Position numbers and translations under genes: made by a program
Notes under the pieces: generated by a model
Databases searched by the model: none
Told to the model about the DNA's origin: nothing
Seen by the model: the letters and a program-made list of their open reading frames with translations, nothing else
From: SAR86 cluster bacterium SAR86A
Lineage (GTDB): Bacteria > Pseudomonadota > Gammaproteobacteria > Magnimaribacterales > D2472
Assembly (NCBI GenBank): GCA_000252525.1
Contig: JH611156.1
Location: 497,503 to 553,825, forward strand
Reading direction: 5' to 3'
DNA length: 56,323 bases
Part shown: positions 34,788 through 42,875 of the stretch, piece by piece
Layout: every line of letters begins with the position of its first letter
Numbering within the stretch: position 1 is the stretch's first letter

Positions 34788-35988
34788 ACCTCAAAGAAAC
34801 GGCTGGATCTAGTTGAGCCGCCCTTTTTGCTGGCCATATACCAAAAAATAATCCAACAAGTGCTGAAAATGTTATTGAGCCAATAATTGCACTAATTGGC
34901 ATCGCAAATGGCCAATCATTAAAGGTTGCAAATAAATATAACAATGAAGTGCCTATAAATACTCCAATAAGTCCTCCTAAAACACAAAGTAGCACTGCTT
35001 CAATTATAAACTGCATCATTATAGATTTATGCGTCGCACCAAGTGCTTTTCTTAAACCAATTTCTCTTGTTCGTTCGGTAACGGAAACCAGCATTATGTT
35101 CATTACACCAATTCCTCCAACAATAAGACTTATTCCAGCAATTCCAGCAATTAAAGCAGTAAATATTCCCGTAGCTTGTCTTCTTAGATCAGAAAATTGA
35201 CTCCAGTCGTTTATGCGAAAATCATTCTCTCCACCTGGTCCAATGTCATGTTTTTGTCTTAGGATTTCTTCAATTGTCATCATTACATAATCAACATTTG
35301 TGTCATTTGAAATTCCAACATTTATCCAACCAAGCCTATCAGTACCAAATATTCTTTGTGATGCGGTCAATAATGGTACATAAAGATCGTCATCAGGATT
35401 TTGCCATCCAGTAGACCCTTCTTCTTCTAGAACTCCTATCACTCTATATGAAGTTCCTGCAATTAAAATATCTTGATTAAGAATATCTTTAACAGATTTT
35501 TTTAACTCTCCAGGAACTTTTGATCCTAATACAACAACCTTTTTCCTTCCAAGGTTCTCTTTGTCAGTAAATAATCTTCCATGGCCTAAATCGAATCCTC
35601 TTACTTTAAAGTTAATTGGTAAGTATCCGTTAATCTCACCACTAATATTATTATTTTGATATTTCACCTGCCTGTTTCCAGACATCGCTGGAGCAATCAT
35701 CCAATTATGTTCTGTATTTTTTGCCAGAGCTTCAGCATCTTTTATAACGAGAGGGTTAAATCCAGAAGAGACACCTCCTCTTTTTCTTTGACTGGGAAAA
35801 ATAGATAGAGTTCTCGGACCTAATTCATCTATATCTTCTTCGAGAGCCTTGCTTGCGCTAGAACCAATACCAATTACAGCAATTACTGCAGCTGTTCCAA
35901 TGATAATCGCTAATGCTGTTAAAAAAGATCTTACTCGGTTAGTTTTAATCGATGATATGGCTGACTTGATTGATTCTTCAACTAACAT
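34780..35988 (-). CDS. MacB-type ABC permease
   Basis: This 402-residue protein has one N-terminal helix, a large periplasmic MacB_PCD domain of about 240 residues, and three C-terminal helices with GIGVMNIMLVSVTERTREIGLRKALGA, the FtsX/MacB signature. Such permeases work mechanically with an adaptor and TolC to expel substrates from the periplasm. It overlaps the adaptor gene by one base and the glycosyltransferase gene by 8. In MacB itself the ATPase is fused; here it is separate. Confidence 0.94.
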   Translation of the reverse strand: MLVEESIKSAISSIKTNRVRSFLTALAIIIGTAAVIAVIGIGSSASKALEEDIDELGPRTLSIFPSQRKRGGVSSGFNPLVIKDAEALAKNTEHNWMIAPAMSGNRQVKYQNNNISGEINGYLPINFKVRGFDLGHGRLFTDKENLGRKKVVVLGSKVPGELKKSVKDILNQDILIAGTSYRVIGVLEEEGSTGWQNPDDDLYVPLLTASQRIFGTDRLGWINVGISNDTNVDYVMMTIEEILRQKHDIGPGGENDFRINDWSQFSDLRRQATGIFTALIAGIAGISLIVGGIGVMNIMLVSVTERTREIGLRKALGATHKSIMMQFIIEAVLLCVLGGLIGVFIGTSLLYLFATFNDWPFAMPISAIIGSITFSALVGLFFGIWPAKRAAQLDPAVSLRYE

Positions 35989-37178
35989 TAACCAAATCCA
36001 AAAGTACCACTTACACGTTTCTTAAATCGTTCTTGATAATCAAATAAACTTTTACTTGGAAGAATGTAAACAATATCGTCAGATGACAAACCTTCTACAA
36101 TCTCGACATTAACTAAATCAGAAACCCCTACTTTTACCCATGTAAGATTTGGGCCTTTTCTTGAATCAGTAATGACAATAAATCTATTAAAATTTTCTCC
36201 TTTTACCTTTTCTGCTAAAAATTTATCAATCTCTTCTTTTTCTATATTTATTATTGATGCTGCCGTGTAGATATCTTTTCTGGTCCTAAGTGACATTGTT
36301 GGAACGCTCATGGCTACATCTTTCTTCAGGACTTCAATAACCACATCCGTATTCATTCCAATTAGAAGAAGATTTTCATCATTATCAATATCTATTAAAA
36401 CAGGAAAGGTAGTTACATTTTGCTGAACATATGCCTTTGGCTCAATTTTAGATACAGTACCAATAAATTCTTTATCTCTGTATGCAGCAACTTTAATTGA
36501 AACAGTTTGACCAATTGATACCTTACCTACATCAATCTCATCTACTAAAGCTCGAACTCGAACCTTTGAGAGATCTGCCATAGTCATTAATATACTGCCC
36601 TCGCCAAAAGCAGATGTTGGAGAGGATATAACCTGACCAACTTCAACTGGTCTAGAAATAATAGTTCCATCGATGGGTGATTTAACAACAGTGTCATCAA
36701 GTGAAATTTTTGCATTTTCAAATGAAACTTCATTTCTAACTAATGTAGATTTTGCTTGAGCATAATTTTCTTTTATATCTTCAAAATCTTTATCAGAAAT
36801 ACTTGCATTAGCATGTAATTCTTGTCCACGCTCAAATTGTGATTCAGCATTTAATAATCTTACTTTAGAAGCTTCTAAATCTGATTTTGTTTGATCGACA
36901 ATATTATTAGCTGTTCTTTGATCAATTTGAGCTAACATAGAGCCCTTTGTAACAAAGTCTCCAACTTCCGCCCCTAAAAATAATACCTCACCGGAGGCTT
37001 TTGATTTAATTTCTACAGATGAGATTGCCTCTATAACACCAGATGCTTCAATTGAAACCTCTAGAGTTTCTGCAACAGTTTGCTGTTTTTTGTAAAATTG
37101 AGTTTCTTTGGATTGATCCGTGCCACTGCATGCGACAATCATCAATACAATAAATGTAAGTGTTAAAGTTTTAGTCAT
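35988..37178 (-). CDS. MacA-type periplasmic adaptor (HlyD/RND MFP), lipoprotein
   Basis: This 396-residue adaptor has a lipobox (LMIVAC, Cys near residue 17). Then come a biotinyl-lipoyl half domain (SVEIKSKASGEVLFLGAEVGDFV), an alpha hairpin (VRLLNAESQFERGQELH...), the second half DTVVKSPIDGTIISRPVEVGQV and a beta-barrel. It links the MacB-type permease to an outer membrane channel such as TolC, which is not in the window. It overlaps the ATPase gene by 8 bases. Confidence 0.93.
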   Translation of the reverse strand: MTKTLTLTFIVLMIVACSGTDQSKETQFYKKQQTVAETLEVSIEASGVIEAISSVEIKSKASGEVLFLGAEVGDFVTKGSMLAQIDQRTANNIVDQTKSDLEASKVRLLNAESQFERGQELHANASISDKDFEDIKENYAQAKSTLVRNEVSFENAKISLDDTVVKSPIDGTIISRPVEVGQVISSPTSAFGEGSILMTMADLSKVRVRALVDEIDVGKVSIGQTVSIKVAAYRDKEFIGTVSKIEPKAYVQQNVTTFPVLIDIDNDENLLLIGMNTDVVIEVLKKDVAMSVPTMSLRTRKDIYTAASIINIEKEEIDKFLAEKVKGENFNRFIVITDSRKGPNLTWVKVGVSDLVNVEIVEGLSSDDIVYILPSKSLFDYQERFKKRVSGTFGFG

Positions 37179-37857
37179 GTGTGCCCCTGTTATCTGATTT
37201 TATCAGACCATCCTTGATAGTTATAATTCTATTTGACTGATTTGCAATACTTTCTTCATGGGTAATTAAAATAATTGTTTGTCCGCTAGCATTTAATTCT
37301 TTAAATATAGTCATAACCTCTTTACCAGTTTTAGAATCTAAATTTCCTGTTGGCTCATCTGCGAAAATAATACTTGGTTTATTAACCAATGCTCTTGCAA
37401 TAGCAACCCTTTGTTGTTGACCACCTGAGAGCTCCGCAGGCGTATGTGCTAACCTATCAGAAAGCCCAACTTTATCAATTACCTCATTAGATTTTTTTAC
37501 AGCTTCAGACTTTTCAAAGCCAGCATATTTAAGCGGTAACATAACATTTTCTAATACTGAATTCTTTGCGAGAAGATTAAATGACTGAAATACAAAACCA
37601 ATTTCTTTATTTCTTATACGAGCAAGTTCATCGTCTTCAAGCTTACTAACAAGACTTCCATTTAATTCGTATTCACCACTTGAAGGTGTATCTAAACAAC
37701 CGATTATATTCATCAGTGTTGTTTTTCCTGAACCAGACGGCCCCATGATTGAAATAAATTCACCTTTTTCAACAGACAGATTTATTCCTCTCAAAGCATT
37801 TACTTCTTGAGTTCCAACTGTGTAAGACTTTTTTATGTCTTTTACATTAATAATCAT
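37171..37857 (-). CDS. ABC ATPase of MacB/LolD type
   Basis: Walker A is GPSGSGKTT (residues 39-47), the signature LSGGQQQRVAIARAL and Walker B IIFADEPTGNLD, with the switch His in LITHEES. GFVFQSFNLLAKNSVLENV is characteristic of the MacB/LolD group. The length of 228 is standard. It is 17 bases after the TPR protein, continuing the minus run that starts with DUF3450. Confidence 0.94.
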   Translation of the reverse strand: MIINVKDIKKSYTVGTQEVNALRGINLSVEKGEFISIMGPSGSGKTTLMNIIGCLDTPSSGEYELNGSLVSKLEDDELARIRNKEIGFVFQSFNLLAKNSVLENVMLPLKYAGFEKSEAVKKSNEVIDKVGLSDRLAHTPAELSGGQQQRVAIARALVNKPSIIFADEPTGNLDSKTGKEVMTIFKELNASGQTIILITHEESIANQSNRIITIKDGLIKSDNRGTHD

Positions 37858-37874
37858 CTTATTTTTAGACAGAG

Positions 37875-39095
37875 TTATGTATTCTGAGTTCCAAGAATAT
37901 CATTTATGTAATTGATCCATCCTTCAGCTGCAGAGGTGGATTGATCAATTTCCAAAGACTCATTTAAATAAACTAGAGCTTGTTGATATTGAGAAATCTC
38001 AAAATAAGATATTCCAAGCAAAAGTTCTAATCTTCCTGGATATTTATCATATCCTTGGTCTTTAGCTTGTTTGAAATAATTGATCGATTTTGACCAATCT
38101 TCATTTTCAAAAGCAAATCTAGCGATCTTGTAGGATAAATTAGCATCAGATTCTATAGATTCAGCTTTGATTAAGGCATCTATGCCTTGAACTTTCTCTT
38201 TTGACAAGAAATAAGCATCAGCCAAAAACTCATAATTTTTTCTTGTTTTCTTTACTTTTTCAATCGAAATACCGTTGTTCAAGACATCTACGGCTTTTAT
38301 TGGTAACTCTTTGTACATAAAGTATCTTGCAAGGTCGATGTAATCCTTTTCTTTATCAAGTACTTCATTTTCATAAGCAAGCTCTAGTCCAGCCAATGAA
38401 AGTTCTTCAGATTCGCTACCATAATAAACACCGCTCAATTGTTTCCAATAGGACTTTTTCTCAGGATTAACAAAAATTAAGAACTGTCCAACTCTGACTG
38501 CATCATCATATTTTTCAAGCTTTACTGCTAACGCAAATTCATATTGGAGCCATTCTTCATTAAGTTTTGTGGCGGTGGCATTTGCTTCAGCAATATTTAG
38601 GTAAGCATTAAGAGTGTCTTGTTCCTGATAATAGGCTATTCCAAGCAACATAAGCTGAATTGGAGCCATATTTTGTCCACGTTTAGAAGCTTTATCTCTA
38701 TAGTTTTCAAGTGTTGCGATGACGTCTTTGTATCTACCTGTTTGGAAATAGCATTGAGCTAGACTATAAGAAACTTGAAGATCTGCTGCAAAAGGAAGTC
38801 TTCCTTTAGCAATAGCTTTTTCAAACCATGGTATTGCATTCTTATAATCTCTTTGGAGAGCATAAAACTGTCCATAAAGTTGATTTATAAGTGCTCTTTC
38901 GTAACTATCTTCATTTTTAAAATATCTTCTCGCTGTAACCTCAAGTTCTCTTTTTGCATTAATCCAGTCCTCATCCTCCATATATTTATGAATTCTGGTC
39001 AAATACCGAGCAACAGCCTGGCTAACAGTATCTTCGGTTGAAAATACCGGCTGATGAAACTGCAATAATGCAATTAAAAATAATAGTCTAAACAT
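37875..39095 (-). CDS. Exported TPR-repeat protein
   Basis: Several tetratricopeptide repeats follow a signal peptide (MFRLLFLIALLQFHQPVFS). Clear repeats include YALQRDYKNAIPWFEKAI, YSLAQCYFQTGRYKDVIATL and FENEDWSKSINYFKQAKDQG. In marine gammaproteobacteria a TPR protein commonly ends the TonB-ExbD-ExbB-DUF3450 set, and this position matches. The ATG at 39095 is preferred over a TTG at 39104; it overlaps tonB by 8 bases. It probably holds receptor or energiser parts together in the periplasm, which is inference. Confidence 0.88.
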   Translation of the reverse strand: MFRLLFLIALLQFHQPVFSTEDTVSQAVARYLTRIHKYMEDEDWINAKRELEVTARRYFKNEDSYERALINQLYGQFYALQRDYKNAIPWFEKAIAKGRLPFAADLQVSYSLAQCYFQTGRYKDVIATLENYRDKASKRGQNMAPIQLMLLGIAYYQEQDTLNAYLNIAEANATATKLNEEWLQYEFALAVKLEKYDDAVRVGQFLIFVNPEKKSYWKQLSGVYYGSESEELSLAGLELAYENEVLDKEKDYIDLARYFMYKELPIKAVDVLNNGISIEKVKKTRKNYEFLADAYFLSKEKVQGIDALIKAESIESDANLSYKIARFAFENEDWSKSINYFKQAKDQGYDKYPGRLELLLGISYFEISQYQQALVYLNESLEIDQSTSAAEGWINYINDILGTQNT

Positions 39096-39759
39096 CACAA
39101 ACAAACTCCACGGTTAGCAATCCTAATTGAGGAACGGTAACTCCGTCAACTGATTTAGGTTTAAATTGCCATCTTCTAACTGCTTTTAGAGCTTCTTTAT
39201 TAAAGATTCTTGATGGTCTTGCTTGCTTAATCTTAATAGTTTCTACTCTTCCTGATTCATTAACAAGAAGTTCTAACACCACAGAACCATTAATGCCGCC
39301 CATGGCAGCTTCACTAGGACATCTAGGTGCAATTTTTACCAAAGGTATGAGCTGACTTGTCCCTCTTCCCATATCATTTATGTTCCCTAAAAAAGCTCCA
39401 CTGAAATCAGTAGGTAAATTGAAATCGGGCAGATCAAGATCAAATTGTTGCACCGGAGGTGGAGTTTTATCATCTAGTTCAATTTCAGGTTGAGGTGGTC
39501 TTTTTGGTTGAGGTGGTTTTTCTGGAATTTGTCTCGTTCTCTCTTGCAAATTATCATCCTGATTGATACGAATAAATTCAACTAAGTTCGGATTTTTTTC
39601 TTTTTGATCAAGGTTAGCAGATCTACTTATCAATGATTGAATAATCAAAAAAATAATTATAGTTATTATTATTGAGGCAACTACAACAAATGCTCTGTTG
39701 TCATCAGATGAAACTAATTTTAATAGTTTAGATCTTATTTCAGCTATATTAGTTGTCAT
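39088..39759 (-). CDS. tonB: TonB-family energy transducer
   Basis: This 223-residue protein has an N-terminal membrane helix (VVASIIITIIIFLIIQSL), a proline-rich periplasmic spacer (EKPPQPKRPPQPEIEL) and a C-terminal TonB domain with GSVVLELLVNESGRVETIKI and ALKAVRRWQFKP. It carries proton-motive energy to outer membrane receptors. The ATG at 39759 is preferred over one at 39795 since it gives a normal short N terminus and an 11-base overlap with exbD. Confidence 0.93.
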   Translation of the reverse strand: MTTNIAEIRSKLLKLVSSDDNRAFVVVASIIITIIIFLIIQSLISRSANLDQKEKNPNLVEFIRINQDDNLQERTRQIPEKPPQPKRPPQPEIELDDKTPPPVQQFDLDLPDFNLPTDFSGAFLGNINDMGRGTSQLIPLVKIAPRCPSEAAMGGINGSVVLELLVNESGRVETIKIKQARPSRIFNKEALKAVRRWQFKPKSVDGVTVPQLGLLTVEFVCDV

Positions 39760-40153
39760 TTTTTGCTGCAATTGAAATGTTTTGAATTCCAGCAAGTCTA
39801 ATCTGATCCATTGTTTCTACTAATAAACCTGATTTGGATAATGTGTCAGCTTGGATGATGACAGATCCTTCTGGATATTCGATTTTTAATCTTTCTATGT
39901 TTGCTCTAACTGCTTTAAGATCAACTCTCCTCTTATCAATCCAAATTTCATTGTTTTCTGTGATTGCAACTAAAATATTTCCCTTTTCATCTCTTTCTGC
40001 TGTTTCTGCATTCGGTCTGCTAATATCAACTCCAGTTTCTTTTACGAATGATGTTGTAACAATGAAGAAAATAAGCATGATGAATACGATATCCATCATA
40101 GGTGTTAAATCTAAAGGATTCTCGTCTGAAATATTTTTTCTTTTTCTTCTCAT
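39749..40153 (-). CDS. exbD: ExbD biopolymer transport protein
   Basis: This 134-residue inner membrane protein has the essential membrane Asp (Asp21) in LTPMMDIVFIMLIFFIV and a periplasmic domain that ends IRLAGIQNISIA. It forms the proton channel with ExbB. It overlaps the upstream exbB gene by 4 bases. The N terminus is very basic (MRRKRKN), in line with the positive-inside rule. Confidence 0.95.
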   Translation of the reverse strand: MRRKRKNISDENPLDLTPMMDIVFIMLIFFIVTTSFVKETGVDISRPNAETAERDEKGNILVAITENNEIWIDKRRVDLKAVRANIERLKIEYPEGSVIIQADTLSKSGLLVETMDQIRLAGIQNISIAAKNDN

Positions 40154-40659
40154 AATTGGTAACCTTCAGATTTTAGAGAGTCCCTGAGATTAATTATGAT
40201 CTTATCCATTCGTTGATTAAGATCTTGTCTAAAATACAGTCCAAATAAGGAAATAACCATTCCAGCCATTGTTGGAATTGTTGCTTTAGCAACTCCTGAG
40301 GACATTGCTCTAGGGTTTCCTGTTCCCATAAATGATAAGACCTCAAAAACTTCAATCATTCCATACACTGTTCCAAGCAAACCTATCATTGGGGTCATGC
40401 CAATTAGTCCATCGAGAACTTTTATATTAGATGCAGTTTTTCTCTTAACATTTGATATTAAGGTAGCTTCTACAAACTTATATTTTGTTGAACTAGGTGG
40501 GTTTGAATTAACAAAGCTAGTAAACTTTGCGTTAACCCATGTTTTACTTTGAACGAATATAAATAGATATTTATCAACCAGAAGCGTAAATATTAGAAAC
40601 GTCAAACCAAAAAGTATATACAGTACTGGTCCACCTCTAATAAATAATTCATCAAGCAT
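40150..40659 (-). CDS. exbB: ExbB-type proton channel protein, short form
   Basis: This 169-residue MotA/TolQ/ExbB family protein has three hydrophobic segments, with GLIGMTPMIGLLGTVYGMIEVFEVLS and the C-terminal SGVAKATIPTMAGMVISLFGLYF, which line the channel. It is the second ExbB-type gene in the run, after the long TtpC-like one, the pattern of TonB2-type systems in Vibrio and relatives. The gap to the long form is 2 bases. Confidence 0.94.
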   Translation of the reverse strand: MLDELFIRGGPVLYILFGLTFLIFTLLVDKYLFIFVQSKTWVNAKFTSFVNSNPPSSTKYKFVEATLISNVKRKTASNIKVLDGLIGMTPMIGLLGTVYGMIEVFEVLSFMGTGNPRAMSSGVAKATIPTMAGMVISLFGLYFRQDLNQRMDKIIINLRDSLKSEGYQL

Positions 40660-40661
40660 GA

Positions 40662-41993
40662 TTAATCCTGTGCAAGAAGATAGGATGCTTTTTCTTCTAA
40701 TACTTGAGAAAGATTAGATACTTTTTGAGATATATACGTATATAAACCTAATAATGGTGCAGCAACAATTAGACCCAACATCGTTGTGACTAATGCTTGA
40801 GAAATCCCTCCAGCCATTTGTTTTGGATCTCCAGTACCAAACAATGTGATAGCTTGGAATGTTTCAATCATACCTATAACAGTTCCAAGCAAACCGAGTA
40901 AAGGTGCAACTGCTGCAAAGAATTTCACCCAATTTGCGCCCCATTCGAGTTTGCCTGTGTAATTGATTATGAACTCATCTAATATGTTTTCTTTGGACTC
41001 ATAGCTTGTAGTATTTTTAATGCTATTTTCCATCTCAATTTTAACTCGCGCATCATCAGCAATAATATCTTGTTCTTGCTCGCGTAATTGATAGATTTTA
41101 TATATTGAGAAAACAAAACCACTAATACCAATTAATATGATGATGAATCCAATTGATTTACCTTGGGCTATTCTGTCAATCCAGCCAGGCTTATCTAGAT
41201 AAAGGGATAGTAAGAATCCTCTTGTTGGATCTATAGAAGTAATCCTGTAATCGTCACTTCGTTGATGTCTCCTAATATTTTTTAAGATTTCCCTTTCAGG
41301 TTGTCTTTGTAATAACTCAAAGCCATTAAGTTCTGGAACTGGTGTTACAAATTTATTTTGATATGTAGTTGTAAAGTGTCCGTATCTTACAATTTCACCA
41401 GTTATAGACTCACCATTTTTATCAATGATATTTGCATCAATTGTTTTTACTTCACCAGATGAAACTATCTCATCTAAGTAACTAATCCAGAGGTTTTGTA
41501 ATTGATCTAGACTATGAACTTGCGTTTCTCCAATATCCCTAAGAACGCCGCCTCTATCTGGATATTCTGAGAAAGTAACTGCTTTTTCAGTTGATGCAAG
41601 CAGCTCACCCGCAAATTGTCTTGTAACACCAAATAACTCTCCAAGAACACCAATCTTAATTTGCAATGATTCCTCAAGTTCAGCTAGCTGCTTTTCATTA
41701 GCTTCAAATCTAGCCTCTAGTCTCTCATTTCTGAGTTTTTCATTTGCTAGATCTTGTTTAGCTTTTGCAAGCATTGATTCTCTTTCATCAACCAGATCTA
41801 AGAAATTTTTTACCCTGACTTGGTCTTTTTGAACATAAATAGACTTGTTTTCTTTTACGACATCTAGCAATGCTTTTATTTTGTTATTTCTTTGCTCTTC
41901 AATTGGGATTGGAACTTCTTCCTCAGAATCATTTTCCTGAGCAAATAGAAATAAAGGTAAAGATAATAATATGGCAATTAGTTTAATATTCAT
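40662..41993 (-). CDS. Long ExbB-like (TtpC-type) energiser protein
   Basis: This 443-residue protein has a signal peptide (LPLFLFAQ), a long periplasmic coiled-coil (LVDERESMLAKAKQDLANEKLRNERLEARFEANEKQLAELEESL region, about 66-110), a helix near residue 280, and a C-terminal MotA/ExbB domain with APLLGLLGTVIGMIETFQAI and GGISQALVTTMLGLIVAAPLLGLY. TtpC in Vibrio is the similar extra subunit of TonB2 systems. It follows DUF3450 by one base. Confidence 0.92.
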   Translation of the reverse strand: MNIKLIAILLSLPLFLFAQENDSEEEVPIPIEEQRNNKIKALLDVVKENKSIYVQKDQVRVKNFLDLVDERESMLAKAKQDLANEKLRNERLEARFEANEKQLAELEESLQIKIGVLGELFGVTRQFAGELLASTEKAVTFSEYPDRGGVLRDIGETQVHSLDQLQNLWISYLDEIVSSGEVKTIDANIIDKNGESITGEIVRYGHFTTTYQNKFVTPVPELNGFELLQRQPEREILKNIRRHQRSDDYRITSIDPTRGFLLSLYLDKPGWIDRIAQGKSIGFIIILIGISGFVFSIYKIYQLREQEQDIIADDARVKIEMENSIKNTTSYESKENILDEFIINYTGKLEWGANWVKFFAAVAPLLGLLGTVIGMIETFQAITLFGTGDPKQMAGGISQALVTTMLGLIVAAPLLGLYTYISQKVSNLSQVLEEKASYLLAQD

Positions 41994-41994
41994 A

Positions 41995-42750
41995 TTATTT
42001 CTCCACTGGCTGAACTGGCAGACTTATAAAATTTGGAGGCGTCTGACGATTTGCAATATCAAGAGCAAGCTTAATTTCATCATTTAACTTTCCATTGGTA
42101 TGAACCCAAGCCTCATTGAATTTATCCCAATATCCGGTTTCTCTTCCATTAGCACTTCTGTAATACCAACCTAACCTACCAATCCTGAAATAATCTACCG
42201 TTATTGTTTGATCATCAAGCTCTATAAATCCTGGGTATGTTTCAATGGTATTACCAAAGGCAGCTTCTAACTGATAAGCTTCAAATACCTTTCTAAATTT
42301 TTCAGCAGTCGTTACATTAGACTGAAGTATTATTGAATCAAGATCATCTATTCGTGCAATACGACTTTCTTTAAGAAATGGCATATCAAGATTGATGAAT
42401 TTTCTTAACGAATCTACAGTTTCCTTAAGAAAAGGTAAGATCTCTTTGTTAACATTATCAAGAGAATCGATTTGTCGAATAATATCTCTTATTTCATCTT
42501 CTTGAGAAAAAACAATTTTTTCTAACTGATCGTCATATCTTTTTAGACCTTCATACTCACTAACGGTATCTTTAAACTCGTAATAAAGTTTCTTGGCTTG
42601 CTCATCTAGATTATCAATTTCTTTTTGAGCAACGACTCCAGGAATATTAGCATCGACTTGAGTATTAAGAGTTTCGTCAACAATTTCTTGAGCTAAAACT
42701 CCAATAGAAAAAATAAAAGTTATAGCTGAAAATTTAAGCGTATTTTTCAT
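41995..42750 (-). CDS. DUF3450 coiled-coil periplasmic protein
   Basis: This 251-residue protein has a signal peptide (FIFSIGVLAQ) and a predicted coiled-coil across about residues 40-140 (DNLDEQAKKLYYEF..., EDEIRDIIRQIDSLDN...). Then comes a domain with TITVDYFRIGRLGWYYRSANG and YWDKFNEAW. This is the usual first gene of the TonB2-like operon in marine gammaproteobacteria. Its exact role is not known; a periplasmic scaffold for the ExbB-like complex is likely. It begins the ten-gene minus run that reaches the glycosyltransferase. Confidence 0.9.
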   Translation of the reverse strand: MKNTLKFSAITFIFSIGVLAQEIVDETLNTQVDANIPGVVAQKEIDNLDEQAKKLYYEFKDTVSEYEGLKRYDDQLEKIVFSQEDEIRDIIRQIDSLDNVNKEILPFLKETVDSLRKFINLDMPFLKESRIARIDDLDSIILQSNVTTAEKFRKVFEAYQLEAAFGNTIETYPGFIELDDQTITVDYFRIGRLGWYYRSANGRETGYWDKFNEAWVHTNGKLNDEIKLALDIANRQTPPNFISLPVQPVEK

Positions 42751-42830
42751 TGTGCAATTATATATGATTTGTATATATTATTTCGGTATTAGTTGTATAT
42801 TGTGATAAATCCTAAAAATTAAAGTCCTAA

Positions 42831-42859
42831 AAAAACACCCGCTTAAAGCGGGTGTTTTT
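42831..42859. terminator. Bidirectional intrinsic terminator
   Basis: Perfect 13-base arms AAAAACACCCGCT/AGCGGGTGTTTTT around a TAA loop. The T-run exists on both strands. It ends the TonB receptor transcript (minus) and separates it from the DUF3450 operon. Confidence 0.92.
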
Positions 42860-42875
42860 AAATCATTATTCTATA

